NCBI RefSeq assembly: GCF_014650035.1
Contig: NZ_BMUE01000006.1
Coordinates: 1 to 64,000 of the forward strand
Direction of reading: 5' to 3'
DNA: 64,000 nt
Source: Streptomyces lucensis JCM 4490
Lineage (GTDB): Bacteria > Actinomycetota > Actinomycetes > Streptomycetales > Streptomycetaceae
The notes below the pieces were generated by a model. It made no database searches. It saw only the letters and a program-made list of their open reading frames with translations, and was not told the origin of the DNA. The number at the start of each line of letters is the position of its first letter. The first letter of the stretch is position 1. Both the position numbers and the translations under genes were made by a program. Shown here piece after piece: positions 49,980-59,006 of this stretch.

Positions 49980-51047
49980 TCAGACGGCGTAGTCCCCGAC
50001 CAGCTCGGCGCCGCTCTCCTTGTCGCCGCGGCCGGTGATCTCGCCCGCGACCCACGCGTCGACCCCGCGGTCGGCCAGAGTGGTGAGGGCCACGTCCGCG
50101 GACTCCTCGGGGACGATCGCGATCATGCCGACGCCCATGTTGAGGGTCTTCTCCAGCTCCAGGCGCTCGACGCCGCCGGTCCTGCCGACCAGGTCGAAGA
50201 TCGCGCCGGGGGTCCAGGTGGAGCGGTCGACCACGGCGTGCAGCCCGTCGGGGATGACCCGGGCCAGGTTGGCCGCGAGTCCGCCGCCGGTGACGTGGCT
50301 GTAGGCGTGCACCTCGGCGGTGCGGGTCAGCGCCAGGCAGTCCAGCGAGTAGATCTTGGTGGGCTCCAGCAGCTCCTCGCCGAGGGTGCGGCCCAGCTCC
50401 GCGATCTCCGTCTCCAGGGCCAGGCCCGCCCGGTCCAGCAGGACGTGGCGGACCAGGGAGTACCCGTTGGAGTGAAGACCGGAGGACGCCATGGCGATGA
50501 CCGCGTCGCCCTCGCGGATGCGGTCGGCGCCCAGCAGCCGGTCGGCCTCCACGACGCCCGTACCGGCGCCGGCGACGTCGAAGTCGTCCTCGCCGAGCAG
50601 CCCGGGGTGCTCGGCCGTCTCACCGCCCACCAGGGCGCATCCGGCCAGCACGCAGCCCTCCGCGATGCCCTTCACGATGGCCGCGACGCGCTCGGGGTGG
50701 ACCTTGCCGACGCAGATGTAGTCCGTCATGAACAGCGGCTCGGCGCCGCACACCACGATGTCGTCCATCACCATGGCGACGAGGTCGTGGCCGATGGTGT
50801 CGTAGACGCCCATGCGGCGCGCGACGTCGACCTTCGTGCCGACGCCGTCGGTGGCGGAGGCGAGGAGGGGACGCTCGTAGCGCTTGAGGGCGGAGGCGTC
50901 GAAGAGCCCGGCGAAACCGCCGATGCCGCCCAGCACCTCGGGGCGCCGGGTCTTCTTCACCCACTCCTTCATGAGCTCTACGGCGCGGTCGCCCGCCTCG
51001 ATGTCGACGCCCGCCGCTGCGTAGCTGGCACCAGTTGTCTCAGACAT
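49980..51047 (-). CDS. purM: phosphoribosylformylglycinamidine cyclo-ligase (AIR synthetase)
   Basis: 355 residues. Converts FGAM to 5-aminoimidazole ribotide with ATP, step five of purine synthesis. The start MSETTGASYAAAGVDIEAGD, the ATP/substrate motif GVGTKVDVA, and the later GGGLAANLARV are the family marks. It lies 35 bp downstream of purF on the same strand, almost certainly co-transcribed. The ATG at 51047 is the only sensible start; the in-frame extension upstream lies inside purF. Confidence 0.96.
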   Translation of the reverse strand: MSETTGASYAAAGVDIEAGDRAVELMKEWVKKTRRPEVLGGIGGFAGLFDASALKRYERPLLASATDGVGTKVDVARRMGVYDTIGHDLVAMVMDDIVVCGAEPLFMTDYICVGKVHPERVAAIVKGIAEGCVLAGCALVGGETAEHPGLLGEDDFDVAGAGTGVVEADRLLGADRIREGDAVIAMASSGLHSNGYSLVRHVLLDRAGLALETEIAELGRTLGEELLEPTKIYSLDCLALTRTAEVHAYSHVTGGGLAANLARVIPDGLHAVVDRSTWTPGAIFDLVGRTGGVERLELEKTLNMGVGMIAIVPEESADVALTTLADRGVDAWVAGEITGRGDKESGAELVGDYAV

Positions 51048-51082
51048 GACTGTGAGAGCTTTCGTGTCGTACTGCAGGGGTG

Positions 51083-52612
51083 TTACGGGCGACGGATCGC
51101 GTCCGTGGCGGCCGTTGCGGCCGGGCCCGCGGCCAGCTCGGTCTCCAGCAGCTGCTTGCCGAGCAGCTCGGGGTCCGGCAGCTCCATCGGGTACTCGCCG
51201 TCGAAGCAGGCGCGGCACAGGTTCGGCTTGGCGATCGTGGTCGCATCGATCATGCCGTCGATGGAGATGTAGGCCAGGGAGTCGGCGCCGAGCGAGGTGC
51301 CGATCTCCTCGATGGTCATCCCGTTGGCGATCAGCTCCGCGCGCGTGGCGAAGTCGATGCCGAAGAAGCAGGGCCACTTCACGGGCGGCGAGGAGATCCG
51401 GATGTGGACCTCGGCCGCGCCGGCCTCGCGGAGCATGCGCACGAGGGCCCGCTGGGTGTTGCCACGCACGATCGAGTCGTCGACGACGACCAGGCGCTTG
51501 CCCTTGATGACTTCCTTCAGCGGGTTCAGCTTCAGGCGGATGCCCAGCTGGCGGATGGTCTGCGAGGGCTGGATGAAGGTGCGGCCCACGTAGGCGTTCT
51601 TCACCAGGCCGGCGCCGAAGGGGATGCCGGAGGCCTCCGCGTAGCCGATGGCGGCCGGGGTGCCCGACTCCGGGGTCGCTATGACCAGGTCGGCCTCGAC
51701 CGGGGCCTCCTTGGCCAGGCGGCGGCCCATCTCCACGCGGGAGAGGTACACGTTCCGGCCGGCGATGTCGGTGTCCGGGCGGGCCAGGTACACGTACTCG
51801 AAGACGCAGCCCTTGGGCTTCGCTTCTGCGAATCGGGAGGTGCGCAGGCCGTTCTCGTCGATGGCGACGAACTCGCCCGGCTCGATCTCCCGCACGAAGC
51901 TCGCGCCGCAGATGTCCAGGGCGGCGGACTCGGAGGCGACCACCCAGCCGCGCTCAAGACGGCCGAGGACCAGCGGGCGGATGCCCTGCGGGTCACGGCC
52001 GGCGTAGAGGGTGTGCTCGTCCATGAAGACGAGCGAGAAGGCGCCCTTGACCTGCGGGAGCACCGCGTGGGCGGCCTCCTCGATGGTCAGCGGCTTGCCG
52101 TCCTCGTCGACCTGGGCGGCCAGCAGGGCCGTCAGCAGGTCGGTGTCGTTGGTGGCCGCGACCCGGGTGGAGCGGCCGTTGGTGTCCTTGGGCAGGTCGG
52201 CGACCATCTCGGCGAGCTGCGCCGTGTTGACCAGGTTGCCGTTGTGGCCGAGCGCGATCGATCCGTGCGCGGTGGCACGGAACGTCGGCTGGGCGTTCTC
52301 CCACACGGACGCGCCGGTGGTCGAGTAGCGGGCGTGTCCGACCGCGATATGACCCTGGAGGGAACCGAGCGAAGTCTCGTCGAAGACCTGGGAGACCAGG
52401 CCCATGTCCTTGAAGACGAGGATCTGGGAGCCGTTGCTGACCGCGATTCCCGCGGATTCCTGACCCCGGTGCTGGAGGGCGTAGAGCCCGAAGTACGTGA
52501 GCTTTGCGACCTCTTCACCCGGAGCCCAGACACCGAAGACGCCGCAAGCGTCCTGGGGGCCCTTCTCGCCGGGAAGCAGATCGTGATTGAGTCGACCGTC
52601 ACCACGTGGCAC
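51083..52612 (-). CDS. purF: amidophosphoribosyltransferase
   Basis: About 509 residues. First committed step of purine synthesis: transfers glutamine ammonia to PRPP. A 22-residue propeptide (VPRGDGRLNHDLL...) precedes the nucleophile Cys23 in DACGVFGVW, as in the self-processed PurF subclass. The PRPP motif VVVDDSIVRGNT is intact, as are the iron-sulphur-type cysteines near the C-terminus (CFFGIDFA, CRACFDGEYP). The GTG at 52612 stands exactly 7 nt after a -10 box, so the mRNA is probably leaderless; the 60 upstream in-frame codons are rejected. Confidence 0.95.
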   Translation of the reverse strand: MPRGDGRLNHDLLPGEKGPQDACGVFGVWAPGEEVAKLTYFGLYALQHRGQESAGIAVSNGSQILVFKDMGLVSQVFDETSLGSLQGHIAVGHARYSTTGASVWENAQPTFRATAHGSIALGHNGNLVNTAQLAEMVADLPKDTNGRSTRVAATNDTDLLTALLAAQVDEDGKPLTIEEAAHAVLPQVKGAFSLVFMDEHTLYAGRDPQGIRPLVLGRLERGWVVASESAALDICGASFVREIEPGEFVAIDENGLRTSRFAEAKPKGCVFEYVYLARPDTDIAGRNVYLSRVEMGRRLAKEAPVEADLVIATPESGTPAAIGYAEASGIPFGAGLVKNAYVGRTFIQPSQTIRQLGIRLKLNPLKEVIKGKRLVVVDDSIVRGNTQRALVRMLREAGAAEVHIRISSPPVKWPCFFGIDFATRAELIANGMTIEEIGTSLGADSLAYISIDGMIDATTIAKPNLCRACFDGEYPMELPDPELLGKQLLETELAAGPAATAATDAIRRP

Positions 52613-52619
52613 GCCATCG

Positions 52620-52649
52620 AGTGTAGGCGAGGTCGACCACTGGTCCGAA
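52620..52649 (-). promoter_or_regulatory. purF promoter
   Basis: Minus strand: -35 TTCGGA (52644-52649), 18-bp spacer, -10 TACACT (52620-52625), then 7 nt to the GTG. No Shine-Dalgarno fits between. No operator-like repeat is obvious around it. Confidence 0.6.
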
Positions 52650-52813
52650 TTGGGGATGCTCGCCGGGGGCGGGCCGCAGTTGGCGATCACCTTGGGCGAT
52701 TCTGCGTTTCCGCAGTTCAGGGACATTCTCGTGGCACCGGCCCGGGAGCTCGGACGCGTCGTGCGGACCGGTTGCGCACCTCCTGGCCCCATGCGTGAGT
52801 GAGGTGTCGCACA

Positions 52814-53269
52814 TCAATCGGGTGCGCGGCGGCTGAGGTGGACACGGTCGCCGTCGCCGTCGGTGAGCGTCAGCCCGGCGCCGTCGGCCTTGGCGACGAG
52901 CGTGCCGGTGGTCAGCGTGCGGGCCAGCGCGCGCTCGAAGTCCATCCGCTCCCGGCCGCAGGCCATCCGCGTCGTCCGCAGGTCCCCGAAGGTGATCCGG
53001 TCGCCGTGCACGGTGACCCTGGCGCTGAACTGGTTGCAGCCGAGGTTGCCGCCCGCCTTGCCGTCCTCGTCGATGCGCAGGCGGGCGGGGGCGGGTGCCT
53101 GGCGGGTCGTACCTCCGACGGTGATGCCGTCGACCCGCCAGTCGATCCCGGTCACCGGTCGCGGGCCGCTCATCGCACCACTGTCCGCCTTCCCGTTCCC
53201 ACAGGCCACCGCGAACGGGACGACCGCGGCGGCCACCGTCAGGGTCATGCGCTGCTTGTACCGGTTCAT
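52814..53269 (-). CDS. META/HslJ-like lipoprotein
   Basis: 151 residues. Signal sequence and lipobox: TLTVAAAVVPFAVACGNG, with Cys23 as the lipidated residue. The mature part resembles META domains: the motif GGNLGCNQFSARVTVHGDRI, then TRMACGRERMDFERAL, is characteristic. Such proteins are linked to heat shock or stress and envelope function, but no activity is known. It stands alone upstream of purF on the same strand, about 200 bp away. Confidence 0.85.
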   Translation of the reverse strand: MNRYKQRMTLTVAAAVVPFAVACGNGKADSGAMSGPRPVTGIDWRVDGITVGGTTRQAPAPARLRIDEDGKAGGNLGCNQFSARVTVHGDRITFGDLRTTRMACGRERMDFERALARTLTTGTLVAKADGAGLTLTDGDGDRVHLSRRAPD

Positions 53270-53317
53270 ACGGGTTCGACGGGCCGTCGGTGCGACCGGT
53301 TCCGCCGTTCGCGCCGG

Positions 53318-54115
53318 CTACGACATCAGCGGCAGCAGGTTCCCGAGGTCCGCCCGCTCCCCGCTGGCGCTCACCTTCGCCTCTTCCAGGGCGTCCGGCC
53401 AGGCCAGGCGGCCGGTGGCGAGCCGGATCCAGGTCAGCGGGTCGGTCTCCACCACGTTGGGCGGGGTGCCGCGGGTGTGGCGGGGCCCCTCGACGCACTG
53501 CACGACGGCGTAGGGCGGCACGCGCACCTCGGTGGAGCCGCCGGGCGCCTTCACCGCGAGGGCGTCGGCGAGCAGCCGGGTGGCGGCGGCCAGCGCCTGG
53601 CGGTCGTACGGCACGTCGAGTCCGTCGACGGCGGCGTTGAGGTCGTCGGTGTGGACGACGAGCTCGACGGTGCGGGTGACGAGGTAGTCGTCCAGCGGCA
53701 GGGCGCCCGCGGTGGTCTCCAGCAGCCGGCTGCCGGGGTGCTCGTCGAGCAGGGCGCGCAGGCCCCGGTCGACGTCGGTCAGGTAGGCGTCGAGGTCGGG
53801 GTGCTCGATGGCGAGCTTGCGGGTGAACTCGGCGATCGCCGCGGAGCCGGCGGAGGTGGCGAAGGGCCACTCGGCCACCGTGACGTCCTGCCGGGGCGGG
53901 GCCGGGCGGTCCAGGGCCCGGTGGACGGCGGTGACCGCCATGCCGATGTGCGCGACCAGCTCCCGTACGGTCCAGTCGCCGAGCCGGGTGGGCAGCGCGA
54001 GTTGCCCGGGGGTGAGGCCGCGGACGGCCTCGCTGACGTGGGTGAACTGGGCGAGGACCGCGGCGCGGGTCCTGGCCGGGTCGTAGCTGCGGGCACGCTT
54101 CTTGGCCGGTGGCAT
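53318..54115 (-). CDS. maleylpyruvate isomerase (MDMPI)/DinB-fold family protein
   Basis: 265 residues. N-terminal four-helix DinB/MDMPI bundle (LPTRLGDWTVRELVAHIGMA, with a metal-type His; second His in ELVVHTDDL), followed by a C-terminal SCP2-like part (about 190-265). Actinobacterial members are mostly uncharacterised; relatives act with mycothiol as isomerases or transferases. The ATG at 54115 begins MPPAKKRARSYDPAR; in-frame extension upstream has no coding look. Just upstream of the META lipoprotein gene on the same strand. Confidence 0.82.
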   Translation of the reverse strand: MPPAKKRARSYDPARTRAAVLAQFTHVSEAVRGLTPGQLALPTRLGDWTVRELVAHIGMAVTAVHRALDRPAPPRQDVTVAEWPFATSAGSAAIAEFTRKLAIEHPDLDAYLTDVDRGLRALLDEHPGSRLLETTAGALPLDDYLVTRTVELVVHTDDLNAAVDGLDVPYDRQALAAATRLLADALAVKAPGGSTEVRVPPYAVVQCVEGPRHTRGTPPNVVETDPLTWIRLATGRLAWPDALEEAKVSASGERADLGNLLPLMS

Positions 54116-54584
54116 GCCGGTGAGCCTATGCAGGCCCGCACCCGCACGGCGAGCGAATACGGGCGACGTTCCGGCCGGCGCCGGCGCACACCCCGCGGCC
54201 ACGGCCCGGGCAGCGGGCACCCGGCCTCCCCGCACCGGCCGACAGCCACAGCCCCGGACACCGGCACCCAGCCACCGACACCCACGGACCACGGCGCGCC
54301 TCACCACCGGTCCGGGCCGGGAGTGCGCCAGGCCGCACGAGCGCGTCACGAGGATCCGGCCCTGCGGCAGCACACCCCCGGCGACGCCTAAACCCGCGCA
54401 CACAGCGCTGAACCACCGCCGACAGCCGCGGGCACCCGGTCGCACCGGAAGGACCCGCGATTCCACGCCTTCACGTCGCCATCCGCCCAGGACCGCGATC
54501 CGCAGGCCTGCGCGGGCGGCCGACCGGCCGTCATGGGGGGGACACGCGCCGTGAGCGGCAAGCTGTCACGGACGCCCCTCCGCG
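54116..54584. other. non-coding, unusually C-rich gap
   Basis: About 470 bp with an extreme strand bias, C-rich on the plus strand and short of T, and rich in CACCGGCACCC-like runs. No frame shows codon bias consistent with a gene. It must hold the promoter of the gene starting at 54115. I see nothing else in it. Confidence 0.5.
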
Positions 54585-54625
54585 CGCCGAAGGCCCTGCC
54601 CGCCCAACGGGCAGGGCCTTCGGCG
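54585..54625 (-). terminator. terminator of the purSQL operon
   Basis: Perfect 18-bp stem CGCCGAAGGCCCTGCCCG with a CCCAA loop, 11 bp beyond the purL stop codon. Confidence 0.88.
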
Positions 54626-54636
54626 GGGTGGGGCCG

Positions 54637-56895
54637 CTACGCGAGCAGCGCCGGGATCGTGCCCTCGTGCACCTCGCGCAGGTCGGCCAGGGTGAGGGCG
54701 AACTCGCCCTGGACCTCCACGGAGTCGCCGTCCACGACACCGATGCGGGTGGCCGGAAGGCCGCGCGCGCCGCACATGTCGTTGAAGCGGACCTCCTCCG
54801 AGCGCGGCACGGCGACGATCGCGCGGCCGGCCGACTCGGAGAACAGGAAGGTGAAGGCGTCCAGGCCGTCCGGGACGACCAGCCGCGCGCCCTTGCCGCC
54901 GAGCAGCGCGGACTCCACGACCGCCTGGACCAGGCCGCCGTCGGACAGGTCGTGCGCCGAGTCGATCATGCCGTCGCGGGAGGCGGAGATCAGGATCTCT
55001 GCCAGCAGCCGCTCGCGCTCCAGGTCGACCTTCGGGGGCAGGCCGCCGAGGTGGTCGTGCACGACCTGGGACCAGGCCGAGCCGCCGAACTCCTCGCGCG
55101 TGTCGCCGAGGAGGTAGAGCAGCTGGCCCTCCTCCTGGAAGGCGACCGGCGTGCGGCGGGCGACGTCGTCGATGACGCCCAGGACCGCGACCACCGGGGT
55201 CGGGTGGATGGCCGCCTCGCCCGTCTGGTTGTAGAGCGAGACGTTGCCGCCGGTCACCGGCGTGCCCAGCTGCTGGCAGCCGTCCGCCAGACCGCGCACG
55301 GCCTCCGCGAACTGCCACATCACCGCCGGGTCCTCCGGCGAGCCGAAGTTGAGGCAGTCGGAGACGGCGAGCGGCTTGGCGCCGGTGGTCGCCACGTTCC
55401 GGTAGGCCTCGGCCAGGGCCAGCTGGGCGCCGGTGTACGGGTCCAGCTTGGCGTAGCGGCCGTTGCCGTCGGTCGCGATCGCGACGCCGAGGCCGGTCTT
55501 CTCGTCCACGCGGATCATGCCGGAGTCCTCCGGCTGGGCGAGGACGGTGTTGCCCTGCACGAAGTGGTCGTACTGGGACGTGATCCACTTCTTGGAGGCC
55601 TGGTTCGGGGAGCCGACCAGCTTCAGGACCTGGTCCTTCAGCTCCTCGCCGGACGTGGGCCGCGGCAGCTTGTTCGCGTCGTCGGCCTGCAGGGCGTCCT
55701 GCCACTCGGGGCGGGCGTAGGGACGCTCGTACGTCGGGCCCTCGTGGGCGACCGTGCGCGGGTCGACGTCCACGATCTTCTCGCCGTGCCAGAAGATCTC
55801 CAGCCGGTCGCCGTCGGTCACCTCACCGACGACGGTGGCGATGACGTCCCACTTCTCGCAGATCTCCAGGAAGCGGTCGACCTTGTCCGGCTCCACGACC
55901 GCGCACATGCGCTCCTGCGACTCGCTCATGAGGATCTCCTCAGGAGACAGGGTCGAGTCGCGCAGCGGGACGTCGTCCAGGGTGACGCGCATGCCGCCGG
56001 AGCCGTTGGAGGCCAGCTCGGAGGTGGCGCAGGACAGGCCGGCCGCGCCGAGGTCCTGGATGCCGACGACCAGCTTCTCCTTGAACGCCTCCAGGGTGCA
56101 CTCGATGAGCAGCTTCTCCTGGAAGGGGTCGCCGACCTGGACGGCCGGGCGCTTGCTGGGCTTGGCGTCGTCGAAGGTCTCGGAGGCGAGGATGGACGCG
56201 CCGCCGATGCCGTCGCCGCCTGTCCGGGCGCCGTAGAGGATGACCTTGTTGCCCGCGCCGGAGGCCTTGGCGAGGTGGATGTCCTCGTGCCGCATCACGC
56301 CGATGGCGCCGGCGTTGACCAGCGGGTTGCCCTGGTAGCAGGCGTCGAAGACGACCTCGCCGCCGATGTTGGGCAGGCCCAGGCAGTTGCCGTAGCCGCC
56401 GATGCCGGCGACGACGCCGGGCAGGACGCGCTTGGTGTCGGGGTGGTCGGCGGCGCCGAAGCGCAGCGGGTCGACCACGGCCACCGGCCGCGCGCCCATC
56501 GCGATGATGTCGCGGACGATGCCGCCGACACCCGTGGCCGCGCCCTGGTAGGGCTCGACGTACGACGGGTGGTTGTGCGACTCGACCTTGAAGGTGACCG
56601 CGTAGCCCTGGCCGACGTCCACCACGCCGGCGTTCTCGCCGATGCCGACGAGCATGGCGTCGCTCTGCGGGGCCTTCTCGCCGAACTGGCGCAGGTGGAC
56701 CTTGGAGGACTTGTACGAGCAGTGCTCGGACCACATGACCGAGTACATGGCGAGTTCGGCGCCGGTGGGGCGGCGGCCGAGAATCTCCACCACCCGCTCG
56801 TACTCGTCCTTCTTCAGGCCCAGTTCGGCCCAGGGCAGCTCGACGTCGGGGGTCGCGGCCGCGTGTTCGACCGTGTCCAGAGGCGTCCGGCTCAT
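54637..56895 (-). CDS. purL: phosphoribosylformylglycinamidine synthase subunit PurL (small form)
   Basis: 752 residues, the small PurL type that lacks the fused glutaminase and works as a complex with PurQ and PurS. It makes FGAM from FGAR, ATP and ammonia from PurQ. Motifs include [12 protein letters not shown] near the N-terminus, [24 protein letters not shown] and the repeated half in the C-terminal part. The ATG overlaps the purQ stop by 4 nt (ATGA), so the two are translationally coupled. Confidence 0.96.
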   Translation of the reverse strand: MSRTPLDTVEHAAATPDVELPWAELGLKKDEYERVVEILGRRPTGAELAMYSVMWSEHCSYKSSKVHLRQFGEKAPQSDAMLVGIGENAGVVDVGQGYAVTFKVESHNHPSYVEPYQGAATGVGGIVRDIIAMGARPVAVVDPLRFGAADHPDTKRVLPGVVAGIGGYGNCLGLPNIGGEVVFDACYQGNPLVNAGAIGVMRHEDIHLAKASGAGNKVILYGARTGGDGIGGASILASETFDDAKPSKRPAVQVGDPFQEKLLIECTLEAFKEKLVVGIQDLGAAGLSCATSELASNGSGGMRVTLDDVPLRDSTLSPEEILMSESQERMCAVVEPDKVDRFLEICEKWDVIATVVGEVTDGDRLEIFWHGEKIVDVDPRTVAHEGPTYERPYARPEWQDALQADDANKLPRPTSGEELKDQVLKLVGSPNQASKKWITSQYDHFVQGNTVLAQPEDSGMIRVDEKTGLGVAIATDGNGRYAKLDPYTGAQLALAEAYRNVATTGAKPLAVSDCLNFGSPEDPAVMWQFAEAVRGLADGCQQLGTPVTGGNVSLYNQTGEAAIHPTPVVAVLGVIDDVARRTPVAFQEEGQLLYLLGDTREEFGGSAWSQVVHDHLGGLPPKVDLERERLLAEILISASRDGMIDSAHDLSDGGLVQAVVESALLGGKGARLVVPDGLDAFTFLFSESAGRAIVAVPRSEEVRFNDMCGARGLPATRIGVVDGDSVEVQGEFALTLADLREVHEGTIPALLA

Positions 56896-57572
56896 GCGTT
56901 GACCAGCTTCTTGAGGATCGAGGTGAAGAAGGGCAGGCCGTCGGTACGGCCCGTACCGATCAGCGGCTCGACGGCGTGCTCCGGATGCGGCATGAGGCCG
57001 ACGACGTTCCCAGCCTCGTTGGTGATGCCGGCGATGTCGTTGAGCGAGCCGTTGGGGTTGAAGTCGAGGTACCGGAACGCCACCCGGCCCTCCGCCTCCA
57101 GCTTGTCCAGCGTGTACTGGTCGGCGACGTACCGGCCGTCCATGTTCTTCAGCGGAATGTGGATCTCCTGACCCGCGCGGTAGTCGCCGGTCCAGGAGGT
57201 CTCCGCGTTCTCCACCCGCAGCTTCTGGTCGCGGCAGATGAAGTGGAGGTGGTCGTTGCCGAGCATCGCGCCCGGGAGGAGGTGGGCCTCGGTGAGGATC
57301 TGGAAGCCGTTGCAGATGCCGAGGACCGGCAGTCCGGCCTTCGCCTGCTCGATGAGGGAGTCCATCACGGGCGAGAAACGGGCGATGGCGCCGGCCCGCA
57401 GATAGTCGCCGTAGGAGAAGCCGCCGCACAGGACCACGGCGTCGACCTGCTTGAGGTCCTTGTCCTTGTGCCACAGGGCGACGGGTTCGGCGCCCGCGAT
57501 ACGGATCGCACGCTGCGTGTCCCGGTCGTCGAGGCTGCCCGGGAAAGTGACGACGCCAATACGAGCGGTCAC
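56892..57572 (-). CDS. purQ: phosphoribosylformylglycinamidine synthase subunit PurQ
   Basis: 226 residues, class I glutamine amidotransferase that supplies ammonia to PurL. The nucleophile is the Cys of [13 protein letters not shown] and the catalytic His/Glu lie in [11 protein letters not shown]. The start overlaps the purS stop by 4 nt, as its own stop does with purL. Confidence 0.96.
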   Translation of the reverse strand: MTARIGVVTFPGSLDDRDTQRAIRIAGAEPVALWHKDKDLKQVDAVVLCGGFSYGDYLRAGAIARFSPVMDSLIEQAKAGLPVLGICNGFQILTEAHLLPGAMLGNDHLHFICRDQKLRVENAETSWTGDYRAGQEIHIPLKNMDGRYVADQYTLDKLEAEGRVAFRYLDFNPNGSLNDIAGITNEAGNVVGLMPHPEHAVEPLIGTGRTDGLPFFTSILKKLVNA

Positions 57573-57841
57573 TTGGCCGCCTCCGCGACTTCCGCCGGGT
57601 CCTCCACCTTGACGACGAAGTCCTCGATCACGGTGTTGGCGAGGAAGGATTCCGCAAGATCGTGGATGCGGGCGAGTGCGGCCTCGTCGACCGGCCCGTC
57701 AACTTCCAGTTCGAAACGCTTTCCCTGACGTACGTCCGAGATCCCCTCGAAACCCAGGCGCGGCAGCGCACGCTGGACCGCCTGGCCCTGGGGGTCGAGG
57801 ATCTCCGGCTTGAGCATGACGTCGACTACGACGCGTGCCAC
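57569..57841 (-). CDS. purS: phosphoribosylformylglycinamidine synthase subunit PurS
   Basis: About 90 residues, the small subunit that bridges PurL and PurQ in the FGAM synthase complex. The sequence [20 protein letters not shown] is the family start. I prefer the GTG at 57841, with GGGAG 5 nt upstream, to one two codons earlier. First gene of purS-purQ-purL, each overlapping the next by 4 nt. Confidence 0.94.
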   Translation of the reverse strand: MARVVVDVMLKPEILDPQGQAVQRALPRLGFEGISDVRQGKRFELEVDGPVDEAALARIHDLAESFLANTVIEDFVVKVEDPAEVAEAAK

Positions 57842-58151
57842 TGGCACTCCCGGTGTGTGGTGCTGAGCAGGTTCCTTCAGACTACCCGCACAAAATTTCT
57901 ACGCGAGTAGAGTTGTAGGAAACTACGTGAGGCGCATCACGATCGGGTGTCGAAGCCGTGCACCCGTGAAAAGTTCTGGGAAAGTTCGGGAGTCCGTCGG
58001 CGGCCCCTATTGTGCTCGGACACGCGGACGGATTTAGTCGGGCTTCACATTGCATTGCCGGGCACTGTACAAATGAATTGGCAATAGCCGATACTCGGCA
58101 CATCAAGGCCGTTGAGCTGTATCGACGTGCCGCACGAAGGGACCGATATTC
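57842..58151. promoter_or_regulatory. divergent purS / lsrL promoter region
   Basis: About 310 bp. For lsrL: -35 TTCACA (58044-58049), 18-bp spacer, -10 TACAAA (58068-58073). For purS the AT-rich stretch at 57890-57930 is the likely promoter. It contains the interlocking palindromes CTAC-GCGA-GTAG (57899-57910) and GTAG-GAAA-CTAC (57915-57926), separated by AGTT, a candidate operator. The region is the least GC-rich intergenic piece in the last 15 kb. Confidence 0.6.
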
Positions 58152-58469
58152 GTGGCGCAAAAAGTCGTGGTCACTCTCTTTGACGACATCGACGGCTCGG
58201 AAGCGGCCGAGACGATCGCCTTCGGACTCGACGGCAAGTCGTACGAGATCGACCTGAACGAAGCCAATGCCGGGAAACTGCGCGAGGCGCTCGCGCCCTA
58301 CGTCGAGGCCGGCCGCAAGCGGTCGCGGTCCGGCAAGGCGTACAAGCAGACGGAGGTCGCCCCCGACCCGGCGGCCGTCCGCGCCTGGGCCCAGGCGAAC
58401 AGGATGGACGTCCCGGCCCGCGGACGCATCCCCAAGAAGGTCTACGAGGCGTTCAGCGCCGCGCAGTGA
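58152..58469 (+). CDS. lsrL: Lsr2-family nucleoid-associated protein (LsrL-type)
   Basis: 105 residues. N-terminal oligomerisation region (AQKVVVTLFDDIDGSEAAET) and C-terminal DNA-binding helix pair with the AT-hook-like RGR of VPARGRIPKKV, preceded by DPAAVRAWAQANRM. Lsr2 proteins bind AT-rich DNA in the minor groove and silence horizontally acquired and biosynthetic genes. Streptomyces have two: Lsr2 and a paralogue, LsrL. The position beside purS is what I recall for LsrL (SCO4076), so I use that name. GTG start at 58152; ribosome site GAAGGGA is about 12 nt upstream. Confidence 0.9.
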   Translation: MAQKVVVTLFDDIDGSEAAETIAFGLDGKSYEIDLNEANAGKLREALAPYVEAGRKRSRSGKAYKQTEVAPDPAAVRAWAQANRMDVPARGRIPKKVYEAFSAAQ

Positions 58470-58558
58470 AGCCCGCGAAGGGGCAGTCCTCAGGGTCCGT
58501 CAGCGGGCCCTGGGGGCCGTGCACTTGGGACGGGCGGAGGGCCGCCGGGGGAACCGAC

Positions 58559-58589
58559 TTGCGCTACCCCCCTGCTGATCAGCTAATGT
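58559..58589 (+). promoter_or_regulatory. promoter of tRNA-Gly(TCC)
   Basis: -35 TTGCGC (58559-58564), 19-bp spacer, -10 TAATGT (58584-58589), 48 bp before the tRNA. It shows the odd tRNA is likely expressed. Confidence 0.6.
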
Positions 58590-58637
58590 CTGGGACACGC
58601 CGAGGGGCGAGGCCGAGAGGCCGGATCCCGAGGACAT

Positions 58638-58709
58638 GCGGGTGTAGTTCAGTAGTAGAACATCCCCCTTCCAGGGGGAAGGCGCAGTGTGCAATTCCTG
58701 TCACCCGCT
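58638..58709 (+). tRNA. tRNA-Gly (TCC) with degenerate D- and T-arms
   Basis: 72 nt. The acceptor stem (GCGGGTG/CACCCGC), D-stem (GTTC/GAAC) and anticodon stem (TCCCC/GGGGA) are perfect and the anticodon is TCC. The D-loop is AGTAGTA, so the usual G18G19 pair is not present (A replaces G18). The T-loop reads TGCAATT instead of TTCRANN, and in normal register the T-stem CAGTG/CCTGT forms only two pairs. A shifted 4-bp stem with a 10-nt loop is possible. These changes resemble the peptidoglycan-dedicated tRNA-Gly isoacceptors of staphylococci. See findings. Confidence 0.88.
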
Positions 58710-58791
58710 CTGGCGCCGGCCGTCACGACCACTGTTGTGGATCAGGTAGGCTGGTGCTCGCACCGATCGGTGGGAGCCGATCGGAGGCAGT

Positions 58792-58864
58792 GCGGACGTA
58801 GCTCAGTTGGTAGAGCGCAACCTTGCCAAGGTTGAGGTCGCGAGTTCGAGCCTCGTCGTCCGCT
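58792..58864 (+). tRNA. tRNA-Gly (GCC), copy 1
   Basis: 73 nt, anticodon GCC, normal D-loop and T-loop (TTCGAGC), acceptor GCGGACG/CGTCCGC. Identical to the copy at 63030-63102; GCAGT just upstream is shared too. About 80 bp after the unusual tRNA-Gly(TCC). Confidence 0.96.
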
Positions 58865-58872
58865 CGGGAATC

Positions 58873-58902
58873 AGACCCCGGTCCACTGGACCGGGGTCTT
58901 TT
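58873..58902 (+). terminator. terminator after tRNA-Gly with U-run
   Basis: 12-bp stem AGACCCCGGTCC, ACT loop, then TTTT. It starts 9 bp after the tRNA. Confidence 0.9.
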
Positions 58903-59006
58903 CGTGTGCCCGTGTGCTTCCCCCGCCTCGGGGCTCTGACATTTGTCATGCCCGGCGATGACACCGCGCACTGCCGGGCCGCGCCCGGCGCCGGGACGCT
59001 GGTTCC

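Noticed and set aside
54102..54554. A small plus-strand gene in the C-rich gap before purL's terminator
   Set aside because: Composition is skewed evenly in all frames, there is no ribosome site, and the product is a Pro/Arg/Thr low-complexity string.
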